Part shown: positions 43,753 through 52,025 of the stretch, piece by piece | How positions within the stretch are numbered: the first letter of the stretch is position 1 | Layout: every line of letters begins with the position of its first letter | Origin: CAZKBP01 sp964551015 | Lineage (GTDB): Bacteria; Bacteroidota; Bacteroidia; Cytophagales; Microscillaceae | Assembly: GCA_964551015.1 (NCBI GenBank) | Contig: CAZKBP010000015.1 | Coordinates: 57,859 to 121,858 of the forward strand | Reading direction: 5' to 3' | DNA length: 64,000 nucleotides | The notes under the pieces: generated by a model | What the model was told of the DNA's origin: nothing | The model's input: the letters and a program-made list of their open reading frames with translations, nothing else | Database searches by the model: none | Position numbers and translations under genes: made by a program

Positions 43753-44064
43753 TTAGAGGCTAATGTCTTCAATCAATACTTTGGTCAAGTACTGACGGTG
43801 ACCATTTTTCTTTTTATAGCCTTTTCTCCTTTTCTTTTTGAAAACGATTACTTTGTCTCCCTTGAGATGTTCCAGAATCTTACCAGACACCGTAGCACCG
43901 CTCACGATGGGCGTACCCACCTGAACACTGTCTCCATCTTCTATCAATAAGACTTTGTCAAACGTTACACTGCTTCCTTCTTCGTCTTTAAGGCGATGCG
44001 TGTATACAAATCTATCTTTTTCTACCTTGAACTGCTGTCCGGCGATCTCAACAATTGCGTACAT
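43753..44064 (-). CDS. rplU: 50S ribosomal protein L21
   Basis: 103 residues, standard length. MYAIVEIAGQQFKVEKDRF at the N-terminus and KKKRRKGYKKKNGHRQYLT near the end are diagnostic. L21 binds 23S rRNA. It has a strong promoter at 44103-44135 (minus strand) with an 8-bp tandem repeat immediately upstream of it. Confidence 0.98.
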   Translation of the reverse strand: MYAIVEIAGQQFKVEKDRFVYTHRLKDEEGSSVTFDKVLLIEDGDSVQVGTPIVSGATVSGKILEHLKGDKVIVFKKKRRKGYKKKNGHRQYLTKVLIEDISL

Positions 44065-44102
44065 CTTTAATAATATTAAGGATCAATTTCTAAAACAGGA
44101 AT

Positions 44103-44135
44103 GCAAAATTAGCCTTTTTTGAAGAAAAAAGCAAA
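44103..44135 (-). promoter_or_regulatory. Promoter of the rplU-rpmA operon
   Basis: On the minus strand TTTG (plus 44132-44135), 20 bases of spacer, then TAATTTTGC (plus 44103-44111). This is a full match to the Bacteroidota consensus TTTG / TAnnTTTGC. The leader would be about 30-35 bases. Confidence 0.8.
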
Positions 44136-44139
44136 GTAA

Positions 44140-44179
44140 TTGTTGAATTGTTGAATTGTTGAATTGTTGAATTGTTGAA
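44140..44179. repeat. Tandem repeat, five perfect copies of an 8-bp unit
   Basis: TTGTTGAA is repeated five times without a mismatch from 44140 to 44179. The array begins 4 bp upstream of the -33 box of the rplU-rpmA promoter and lies in the region shared with the divergent nrdB promoter. Arrays of this kind gain and lose units by slippage. Confidence 0.95.
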
Positions 44180-44265
44180 TTTTACATTTTATATAAAATC
44201 CAGCAATCCCAAGAATTTTAGAGGCTTGTCTAACAATGGCTTAGCATTTGATCGAGATTTCGAAC

Positions 44266-44296
44266 TTGCTATTTTAATAATTTCTTAACATATTTG
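44266..44296 (+). promoter_or_regulatory. Probable promoter of nrdB
   Basis: TTG (44266-44268), 20 bases of spacer and CATATTTG (44289-44296), one base off the TAnnTTTG box. It would produce a leader of about 250 bases before the nrdB ATG at 44553. Confidence 0.5.
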
Positions 44297-44344
44297 TATA
44301 CTTCTGATCTGACACTAGATAACCAATTGATTACCAAAATTTTA

Positions 44345-44504
44345 CAAGAGTTTTTGCAAGCTCTTGATCTCCATCTCAAGTACTTCAGAATCAGTCGATT
44401 AAAACATTTCTGCTCACCTGATGAGCAAAATGGGCTTTGCTTTAGCTCATCTGATAGGCAGAATTTTTGCAGGTTTTGCCAACAAAACCATGATGTACAT
44501 GGTT
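44345..44504 (+). promoter_or_regulatory. Structured leader of nrdB with alternative helices
   Basis: Hairpins: CAAGAG/CTCTTG (44345-44350, 44361-44366); TGCTCA/TGAGCA (44410-44415, 44421-44426); GGTTTTG/CAAAACC (44472-44478, 44483-44489); AACCATG/CATGGTT (44486-44492, 44498-44504). GATGAGC (44419-44425) can instead pair with GCTCATC (44444-44450), which excludes the second hairpin, and the last two hairpins overlap by four bases. No known riboswitch consensus was recognised. Confidence 0.45.
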
Positions 44505-44552
44505 CCAAACTCATAATTATTGTATTTTTCAAAATTTCAATCATCCAAAAAT

Positions 44553-45536
44553 ATGAACCAAGCCTTAGACGAACCCTTATTGCAGGAAACCAAGAACCGT
44601 TTTGTCCTTTTCCCGATCAAGCACGCTGATATTTGGGAGATGTACAAAAAACACGAAGCTTCTTTCTGGACAGCCGAAGAAATTGACCTCGTGCAAGATT
44701 TGAAAGATTGGGAAAATCTCAACGACGGTGAAAGACACTTTATCTCGCACGTACTCGCCTTTTTCGCGGCTAGTGATGGCATCGTGAACGAAAACCTCGT
44801 GGTGAACTTCCTCGAAGAAATACAAACTCCCGAAGCCCGTTGCTTCTATGGTTTTCAGGTCATGATGGAAAATATTCATGCCGAAACTTACTCGCTCTTG
44901 ATTGACACCTACATCAAAGACGCCAAAGAGCGAGATCACCTCTTTAATGCTTTGGAAACGGTAGATTGTGTGAAGAAAAAAGCCGATTGGGCCCTGCGCT
45001 GGATTGATAGTGAGCACTTTGTAGAGCGACTGATTGCCTTTGCAGCCGTGGAAGGGATTTTCTTTTCAGGAAGTTTCTGTTCTATTTTTTGGCTCAAAAA
45101 GCGTGGTCTGATGCCCGGATTGAGCTTTTCTAACGAATTGATCTCCCGCGATGAGGGCTTGCACTGCGACTTTGCTTGCTTGCTCTACAACAATTACATC
45201 AAAAATAAACTACCGCAAGAACGGGTGCTACAAATCATCACCGAGGCGGTAGAAATCGAGAAAGAATTCGTCACGGATGCCCTACCTGTAGACTTGATCG
45301 GGATGAACGCCAAGCTAATGAGCCAATACATTGAGTTTGTGGCTGATCGTCTGCTGATGGAATTAGGCTTAGAAAAACACTACAAATCCACGAATCCCTT
45401 TGACTTCATGGAGTTCATTTCTCTGCAAGGGAAAACGAATTTCTTCGAGCGTCGGGTAAGCGAATACAAAAAAGCCGGTGTAAGTGGCACCCAAAACCAA
45501 CAGTCGCAGACCTTTAGTTTGGATGAGGATTTTTAG
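44553..45536 (+). CDS. nrdB: Class I ribonucleotide reductase, small (R2) subunit
   Basis: 327 residues from the ATG at 44553; the frame runs back to a TTG at 44520 but MNQALDEPLLQ is a more normal start. All R2 landmarks of the eukaryote-like NrdB group are there: EASFWTAEEIDL (metal Asp/Glu), ARCFYGFQVMMENIHAE with the radical Tyr and ligands Glu and His, VEGIFFSGSF, RDEGLHCDFA, and the C-terminal tail TFSLDEDF that docks to R1. It supplies the tyrosyl radical for making deoxyribonucleotides. The R1 gene nrdA is not adjacent. A strong terminator follows. Confidence 0.97.
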   Translation: MNQALDEPLLQETKNRFVLFPIKHADIWEMYKKHEASFWTAEEIDLVQDLKDWENLNDGERHFISHVLAFFAASDGIVNENLVVNFLEEIQTPEARCFYGFQVMMENIHAETYSLLIDTYIKDAKERDHLFNALETVDCVKKKADWALRWIDSEHFVERLIAFAAVEGIFFSGSFCSIFWLKKRGLMPGLSFSNELISRDEGLHCDFACLLYNNYIKNKLPQERVLQIITEAVEIEKEFVTDALPVDLIGMNAKLMSQYIEFVADRLLMELGLEKHYKSTNPFDFMEFISLQGKTNFFERRVSEYKKAGVSGTQNQQSQTFSLDEDF

Positions 45537-45580
45537 GTAGAGAGTATCTAGTTAAACTCTCATAAAATGATGAGAAGAGG

Positions 45581-45610
45581 GTGATTTGCAAACGAGCAAA
45601 TCACTTTTTT
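45581..45610 (+). terminator. Intrinsic terminator of nrdB
   Basis: GTGATTTGC (45581-45589) and GCAAATCAC (45596-45604) form a perfect 9-bp stem with a 6-base loop, followed by six T residues. It lies 44 bp after the stop codon. Confidence 0.92.
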
Positions 45611-45660
45611 CTTAAACAGAATGCTGTCTGTCAATCTGTAATTCATACGCAACTACCCCC

Positions 45661-47904
45661 TCACACCTTCACCCCCATCACCAGCACATCATCGGTTTGA
45701 GCCCAATCGCCTTGCCAGTTTTCAAATTCTTCTTGGAGGCGGGTCTGCTGCACCGACATGGGTAAGTGGCTGATGGAGAGAAGTAATTCACGGAAACGCT
45801 TTTTCATATATTTCCGCCCCGAAGGCCCGCCAAACTGATCTTGAAATCCATCGGAGAACATATAAACCACATCGCCGGGTTGAATTACCACGGGGTAAGA
45901 TTCAAAAACCTTATTTTTGTGGAATTGATGGCTACCAATGGGCGATTTAGAACCAGGCAGAATATGCAACTCACCCTCACGGACATAGTAGAGGGGATTC
46001 TTGGCTCCGGCGAAAAGCATTTGGTGATTGCCGGTGTTGAGGGCAATGATGGTCAAATCCATACCATCGTTGGGATTGTTTCCTTGGTTTTGTTTCTTTA
46101 AGGTGCTGAGTACTTTTTTGTCAAGCTCATAGAGGATTTGCTCAGGATTGGTAATGCCCGCCTCTACCACGATTTCGTTCAGGAAATCATTCCCCATGAC
46201 CGTCATAAAAGCACCCGGGACACCGTGCCCCGTACAATCGGCCGCTACTAAGATTTTGATACAACCTTCTTTCCACTCATTGAGATTGTTGCGTACCTGT
46301 CCATTAGAGTTTACCTCAGCGTACCAGTAAAAATCACCCGAAACAATGTCTTTGGGAATAAGATAGATGAAGCCATCCTGAAAATTTTTGATGACTTCTT
46401 CGGGGCGCATCAAAATGGCTTTCTGAATACGACTGGCATACACCACACTATCCGTGATATGCTTGTAAGCCGTCTCGATTTTTTTGTTTTGTTTCTCGAT
46501 TTCCTCGTTTTTCTTGGTAAGCTCAGCGGTGCGTTTGATGACCTTGCGTTCTAAGTTTTCGGACAAGTCTTCTACCTCTCCAAATGCTCTGGAGAAACGC
46601 TGGGCGATAATGACAAATTGCAAAGAAAGAAATACCGCAAAAGCAAAAGGTAAAATCTCGAAAGTGCCAAAAATCTCAAAACCCAATTGATGTAAACCAT
46701 CATTCAAAGCGGCCAAAATCATCACCAAGATGCCTACAATCTGAAGAATGGACTCTACTTGTTTTTGCGTGATAATGCTGATAATACTCCGTACCACCAG
46801 CATCAAGACCAAGTACACCCCAAAAATGATGATTACCCCCTGATAGTACAATACCGTGGGCATATATACACGGGGAGGGGTGAAGAGCATAAATAAAATA
46901 TACAATCCAGTCACAAACACCGAAGCGGCGATAATGTATTTGCTCAACATCAACACGAGCCAACGCAACCACCGGACTTTGATTTGCTGGAACATCGGGA
47001 AATGCTCATCTGGATAAAGAGATTTCACATACATCAACCCAATGGGAACCAAGCTGAAAGTCATCGCGTAATAAACCTTACTCTGAATGGCGAAATTGAG
47101 CCAGCCCGCGTGCTCCTTGAGATATTCATAGAGATAATGCTCCCCGAAAATAATCAGCCGGATACCCACCAATAGACAGATCACACCAAAGAAGAGGGTG
47201 GAAGTACGCTCCTTGCGAAAGAGGTAAAGAATAAAATGATACAAACCCATGACCAACAAAGCTCCCAGCCACATCAGAGTCCAACTGTAGCTGAGAGAAG
47301 TGTGCTCCAATAAACGATCAAAATAACCCAAGCTAAAGCCTTTGGGCATACCCCCAATAAACATATCAAAATTGGCCACTTGAATCACTAGATCGAGCTG
47401 CTCGTCTTCTGCGTTGATCTCTACTAGCTTTTCTATGATCTGATTTTCGTATCCTTCATATTCAGTTTGAATGGTGCCAGCCTCATAAATTAACTGGTTA
47501 TTAGCCCATACTTTGGTGGCTGACCAGATTTTAGGGATAAAAATACCAAGGTTAGGAATTTTCTCAGGTAACTTAACGCGTAAGCGATAAGTCGCGTAAC
47601 CATAAGCTGGGTAAGGCTGCCCTGTGCTATCCATTTGGGTAGTCCAAGAAGCAGGCACGGGAATATAGCGCGAAGGCTCTGGCGCGGAGCCTCCGTAGAA
47701 GTCTTGGGGAGTCAGGAGTTGCTTCCAATAAAACTCCCATTCACCATCCAAGGGTACAGAACCCTGCTCCATAAAGTCCCATGCTGTCAAATCTAAGCGG
47801 CCATTTAAAGGCACTGGAAATTCGTACATAGAACTGGAGCAGGCATTCAATAGGCAGAGCAAAGAGCCTAAGTAAAAGTGTATAAAAAAACGACTCTCTT
47901 TCAT
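45661..47904 (-). CDS. 7TM-DISM lipoprotein sensor fused to SpoIIE-type PP2C phosphatase
   Basis: 747 residues. A lipobox ends LLNAC (about 22). Residues 30-200 form an extracellular jelly-roll like 7TMR-DISMED2 (DGEWEFYWKQLLTP, ASWTTQ, YATYRLRVKLPE), then seven membrane helices (about 205-425), a coiled coil (435-480) and a PP2C/SpoIIE phosphatase domain (about 490-747) with the metal motifs SGDFYW, AADCTGHGVPGAFMTVMG and MFSDGFQDQFGG, and TDDVLVMGV at the end. A periplasmic signal would control serine/threonine dephosphorylation of an anti-sigma-antagonist-type partner. No STAS or HATPase partner gene lies nearby. Confidence 0.9.
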   Translation of the reverse strand: MKESRFFIHFYLGSLLCLLNACSSSMYEFPVPLNGRLDLTAWDFMEQGSVPLDGEWEFYWKQLLTPQDFYGGSAPEPSRYIPVPASWTTQMDSTGQPYPAYGYATYRLRVKLPEKIPNLGIFIPKIWSATKVWANNQLIYEAGTIQTEYEGYENQIIEKLVEINAEDEQLDLVIQVANFDMFIGGMPKGFSLGYFDRLLEHTSLSYSWTLMWLGALLVMGLYHFILYLFRKERTSTLFFGVICLLVGIRLIIFGEHYLYEYLKEHAGWLNFAIQSKVYYAMTFSLVPIGLMYVKSLYPDEHFPMFQQIKVRWLRWLVLMLSKYIIAASVFVTGLYILFMLFTPPRVYMPTVLYYQGVIIIFGVYLVLMLVVRSIISIITQKQVESILQIVGILVMILAALNDGLHQLGFEIFGTFEILPFAFAVFLSLQFVIIAQRFSRAFGEVEDLSENLERKVIKRTAELTKKNEEIEKQNKKIETAYKHITDSVVYASRIQKAILMRPEEVIKNFQDGFIYLIPKDIVSGDFYWYAEVNSNGQVRNNLNEWKEGCIKILVAADCTGHGVPGAFMTVMGNDFLNEIVVEAGITNPEQILYELDKKVLSTLKKQNQGNNPNDGMDLTIIALNTGNHQMLFAGAKNPLYYVREGELHILPGSKSPIGSHQFHKNKVFESYPVVIQPGDVVYMFSDGFQDQFGGPSGRKYMKKRFRELLLSISHLPMSVQQTRLQEEFENWQGDWAQTDDVLVMGVKV

Positions 47905-48033
47905 GAATCGTCTAAAAGTTTAGGATTTGGATGAAGACCGTTTTTTTTATTAATCAGAGATCAAATATGATTCCATGATTAAACTTACATGCAAACATAC
48001 TGAGTGATGGTTATCAAGAGCTAAAAGCTTTTC

Positions 48034-48072
48034 AAAAAAACCACCTTGAGAAAAGATTAATTCCCCAAGGTG
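48034..48072 (-). terminator. Probable terminator after the 48106-49527 gene
   Basis: On the minus strand CACCTTG (plus 48066-48072) pairs with CAAGGTG (plus 48042-48048) around a 17-base loop and is followed by a T-run (plus 48034-48040). The long loop lowers certainty. Confidence 0.6.
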
Positions 48073-48105
48073 TTTATCTACGAAATATCGTTAGTTATGC
48101 TGATA

Positions 48106-49527
48106 TTAAGGCAAATCTATATCTGGAGGAAGTCCCAGAGAACTGCCAATGATGTCATCCTCGAATTCTTCTGTCAAAGCATCCTGACGAACCGAATACA
48201 GTCGGGTAAAACCGCCCATATATTCTTCGGTAAATTCAGGAGAAATATCAAAAATCACGTGCTCAATCGGCATCACACTGATAAATGAAAGATGATCGTA
48301 GGTAGAGTTTTGAGGAACCTGAGCATTGAAAGTGCCTCTATGCTCCAGCAAACCCCGATTACGGATGCGCTTGGCGGCAATCCACATCATCGTTTCGGTC
48401 ACATCATAGACGCCAATAATCTGCTTGGGCTGCGGTTCTTCCCCCTCCTTGATCTCCATATCGGTCAAGTTACCAATGGCATAAGTAAAATTACAGAGGT
48501 CTAAAAAGTTATCAGGCTTTTGAATATTGGAATCCGTGAATACTTGATGAGCAAAGGAATCTTTCTCCATAATCGTATCCAAGACTAGGTTTAAAAGCTC
48601 CTGAATGTCTGCTCTTTGCTGATCTTTGACACGTTGCTCGAAGTAGTCGCGCATGGCCTCACAGGCAGAATCCATCAGCGAGTAGTGCTCAATGGGCGTA
48701 TCAGGATGATATTGGTGAATGCCTTTTTTGATCAGGATGCGAAGGTATTTTACGCGGTAGTCCACTTCATCAAACCAGTCTAGTACTAGTTCGGGAGAGA
48801 TCAAGCCGTCCGCCGCACCTTGGAACAAAAAGCTATAATAAGCTCCTCGGGGCAGAGCGGTGGTAACTTTGTCAATTTGATGGGTTCTCAAGAGCAGATT
48901 GACCGTACCTACCAAGCGAGCCACGATTTCACGCTCGTAAAGGGTAAAAGTGTGCGCGAAGTACAGTTCCTTTACTTTTTCGTCAATGTTCGTATTGCGC
49001 TCCGTGATAGAAATCTTTTTCCCGCTTTCGGTAATGGCTAATGCCGAATCAGATGCAAACATGCAAGGGGTGAGTTTGATTTCGTGCTCGGCAAATTCTA
49101 CTTTTTTGTCAACCAGTTTCATATTCATCATCGTGCCATCTAGGCGCACGAAGAAGTTTCGCTGATTAGAGTGCAGTACGTGGTTGTAGGAATCACGATG
49201 GTAGAGATTAGGAGGGACGGTAATCTCAATGAGGACGTCTCCGTTCTTTTCATTCACTAAACAAAGATCATCGATGTGGTATTCGGAGATAATGCCCGTG
49301 CGTTGAAGCTCATTGTAGGCGCGGATATTTTTTTTGAGATCGCTGTTTTTGATGGCCAGTTTTCCGTCTTCTTTTTTGACTTTGTTAACTTTGAAGAGCC
49401 GCCCGCCGATATTTAGCTGGTCGCCTACTTCAATGTCTACTTCGGTGACCTTGAGATCGTGTAAAATGTCGTTAGTTTCTGTGTTTTCAGATATTTTGAC
49501 AAAGATAGGATCGATGTTATTGTCCAT
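48106..49527 (-). CDS. Large soluble protein of unknown function
   Basis: 473 residues, no signal peptide, no membrane helix. The N-terminal 60 residues are beta-rich with a small barrel-like look (VEVGDQLNIGGRLFKVNKV-like segments). Residues about 90-190 are beta-strands (FVRLDGTMMNMKLVDKKVEF); about 200-340 are helical with LPRGAYYSFLFQGAADGLIS and a charged LVLDWFDEVDYRVKYLRILI; the C-terminus is acidic (EEFEDDIIGS). I recognise no catalytic motif or family. The length and even codon use make it a real gene. It lies 90 bp downstream of a TonB-dependent receptor gene on the same strand and may be co-transcribed. Confidence 0.82.
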   Translation of the reverse strand: MDNNIDPIFVKISENTETNDILHDLKVTEVDIEVGDQLNIGGRLFKVNKVKKEDGKLAIKNSDLKKNIRAYNELQRTGIISEYHIDDLCLVNEKNGDVLIEITVPPNLYHRDSYNHVLHSNQRNFFVRLDGTMMNMKLVDKKVEFAEHEIKLTPCMFASDSALAITESGKKISITERNTNIDEKVKELYFAHTFTLYEREIVARLVGTVNLLLRTHQIDKVTTALPRGAYYSFLFQGAADGLISPELVLDWFDEVDYRVKYLRILIKKGIHQYHPDTPIEHYSLMDSACEAMRDYFEQRVKDQQRADIQELLNLVLDTIMEKDSFAHQVFTDSNIQKPDNFLDLCNFTYAIGNLTDMEIKEGEEPQPKQIIGVYDVTETMMWIAAKRIRNRGLLEHRGTFNAQVPQNSTYDHLSFISVMPIEHVIFDISPEFTEEYMGGFTRLYSVRQDALTEEFEDDIIGSSLGLPPDIDLP

Positions 49528-49617
49528 GACTCAAATTGTGTTGGTGTTGTTGTTCTATCATTTGGACGAATTCATTACATCGAAAGTTAAGAAATTTTAG
49601 AAAAGATTGCAGGATAA

Positions 49618-51879
49618 TTAAAACTCAAAATGGATTCCTCCAAAAAGACTGATCCCAATCCGATCGGTATTATAAAACTCCACCGAGTCTTGATTGAGCA
49701 AATTACGGCCACTCAGGTAGAGATCAAGATAAGAGGTAGGCGTGTAAGAAAGCTTGGCATTTAAGATAAACTTAGCAGGAATTTGCCCCACTCCCCGGCC
49801 ATCGGGGAAAAAGGTATTCTGAAAAGCAAAGTATTCAGTCTCTGTAAAGAAATAAGGATTGATATTTAAATTAAAGCTAGAACTAATTTGGTAATTCAGA
49901 TAAGCCCCTCCGTACCAATTCGGGGTTCCCGTGTGATCAGTTTCTGTACCGATTCCTGAGTCGATATTATCCGCAGCCGGATTGGGGTTGGCGGGGACAA
50001 ATTGGGCGTCCTGTGTATTATTAAAAGTAGAAGAATTTACCAAAGTTGTATGCTGGTAAGTAAAGAAAGGACGGATTTGAAAGCGATTGATGATATAATT
50101 GAGCGAAAAAGTAAGACCAGTTTGGCGAGTCTTTAAAGGAATGTTAAAGGTTTGGAAGTTTTGAACTGGCGCATCAATTCCGGGGCGGGTTTCTGTGGTT
50201 CCGTACAAAAAGTCCGCGTAATTTTTGGTTTCCGAGTGATAGAGTTCCACATCTACTTGTAAATTGTCTCTGATTTTGCCCCGATAACCTAGCTCCCAGG
50301 TGTCTTTCGTAAGCAAATCTAGTTCTCTATTACCAGATACATCCACCGCCACAGAATCAGGAAGAAACAGCGGAAAGGGGTTGATAAATGTGTCTGCATA
50401 GGTGAAAATAATATTGGCCGAACGCTTCGCCCTCGAGAACACGGCTCGAAATAAATGCTTGTTTTTCAATTTATAATTAGCCGCGAACTGGTAAGAAAAG
50501 TAAGCACCATCTGGAAAATTAAACAAATCCAAACGCACCGCCGCAATCAAACGCAAAGTATTTCTAAGCAACAGATAATCACCTCGGAGATAAGGAGCCA
50601 CATTATCAATCTCTCGGCGGGCATTGAATTGACCCGTTTTTAGCTCCACATCTACAAAAGGCGTATCATCATAAATAGCACTACGATAATTAATGCCCGG
50701 CTTAATATTTAGGTTACGAAAATTAAAGTCATACTCTAGCAAAGCATCAAAGGTATTGAAATCCCATTTTTGCCCGGCCGCTCCCAAGCCCTCGCTTTGT
50801 GTACCTCTTTGATAGGATACTTGGGTCGTTAGGCGGTTCAGCTTGGCAGTAAAATCGATGTAGTTACTCTCTGAGGTAGAGGTAGAAAAAGGCGTGACAA
50901 AATTTTCTGTATAGACCTTCTGCACGCGTGAATCTTGCAGACCTGCGGTCAAATTAAATTGATATTTAGAAGCCGGACGATAGGACAAATACAAATTGGC
51001 ACCATATCTCCTGAGCGCTTGCTCGGGCGCAGGGTAGCCATTTGGATCGAACCGTAAAATGGTATCAGCAGGCACATAAGCATCTGCTTGATAATTATAA
51101 TAAGTATCCTGCCCTCGGTTCCGTTGTTGCCAATTCCCGGTAAGCGCTACACTGAGTTTTTTATTGAATTTGTAGCCCAGAGAAGCATTGTTGAGGTAAG
51201 AATTGTCTGTTCCCTGCTGCGCGTTTACGATCGCGTAAGCACCCTGTTTCTGAGGCTTGCGGGTAATAATATTGATCACACCAGCCACGGCATTGGGGCC
51301 ATACATGGCCGAAGTAGGGCCTCTTACTAACTCAATCCGGTCTACATCGTTTAGGTCAATGGGAATCGTCTCCCAAAACGTACCTCCCAAGTAATAATTG
51401 TAGATAGGCCGATTATCAATCATTACCAGAGTGGTGGTATTGCCGCCCACCGAAAAAATAGCATTTCTTTGTACATTACTACCGCCTCGGAGATGAATGT
51501 CGTAATTCCCATTACTCTGCTCGGTGACCACCAAGCCCGGAATCAAGCGAAAAGCCTCCATGATAGAAGTAGAGCCTGCTCTTTTGATTTCGTCGTGGGT
51601 AATCACAGAAGCCGCGAAAGGAGCATCGAAAAGACTCTCGGATTTTTTAGAAGCGATGGTAATTTGCTTATTGAGCAGGTCTTCTTTGCTTCTTTCGTAC
51701 ATATCTTCGATTCTAAGGCGCAATAAATCGTTATTTGGCAAAGAATCTGTTTGTGAAAAAACAGAGTCGCTTAAATGAACTACACCAAAGAAACAAAACA
51801 CACCAATACAACTACCCAATCTTTGGAAGTATAGTACGAAATAGCACAGTTTGGAAAGAATAAATGCTCTGGTGCTCAT
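49618..51879 (-). CDS. TonB-dependent outer-membrane receptor (first of two)
   Basis: 753 residues. A long N-terminal hydrophobic leader ends near SVFSQ (42). A short helical segment (DLLRLRIEDMYERSKEDLLN) and a TonB-box-like ITIASKKSESLFDAPFAASV precede the plug (about 80-200, with IDLNDVDRIELVRGPTSAMY and NAVAGVINIITRKP), followed by a barrel ending in HFEF. Unlike SusC it has no carboxypeptidase-regulatory domain and no SusD partner. It is transcribed away from the TPR-cyclase gene at 52026, with 146 bp between the starts. The ligand is unknown. Confidence 0.93.
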   Translation of the reverse strand: MSTRAFILSKLCYFVLYFQRLGSCIGVFCFFGVVHLSDSVFSQTDSLPNNDLLRLRIEDMYERSKEDLLNKQITIASKKSESLFDAPFAASVITHDEIKRAGSTSIMEAFRLIPGLVVTEQSNGNYDIHLRGGSNVQRNAIFSVGGNTTTLVMIDNRPIYNYYLGGTFWETIPIDLNDVDRIELVRGPTSAMYGPNAVAGVINIITRKPQKQGAYAIVNAQQGTDNSYLNNASLGYKFNKKLSVALTGNWQQRNRGQDTYYNYQADAYVPADTILRFDPNGYPAPEQALRRYGANLYLSYRPASKYQFNLTAGLQDSRVQKVYTENFVTPFSTSTSESNYIDFTAKLNRLTTQVSYQRGTQSEGLGAAGQKWDFNTFDALLEYDFNFRNLNIKPGINYRSAIYDDTPFVDVELKTGQFNARREIDNVAPYLRGDYLLLRNTLRLIAAVRLDLFNFPDGAYFSYQFAANYKLKNKHLFRAVFSRAKRSANIIFTYADTFINPFPLFLPDSVAVDVSGNRELDLLTKDTWELGYRGKIRDNLQVDVELYHSETKNYADFLYGTTETRPGIDAPVQNFQTFNIPLKTRQTGLTFSLNYIINRFQIRPFFTYQHTTLVNSSTFNNTQDAQFVPANPNPAADNIDSGIGTETDHTGTPNWYGGAYLNYQISSSFNLNINPYFFTETEYFAFQNTFFPDGRGVGQIPAKFILNAKLSYTPTSYLDLYLSGRNLLNQDSVEFYNTDRIGISLFGGIHFEF

Positions 51880-52025
51880 AATTATCTTGATGAATGAAAT
51901 AAATTAGTTATATCAATAGTATGGGAATATGCGGTACCTTAGTAGCATGAACGAACCAAACGAAAATCGTTCCTAAATTGTAACACAAAGCGGCCAAACC
52001 CACTAGGCATTGATGAATTAATCCC

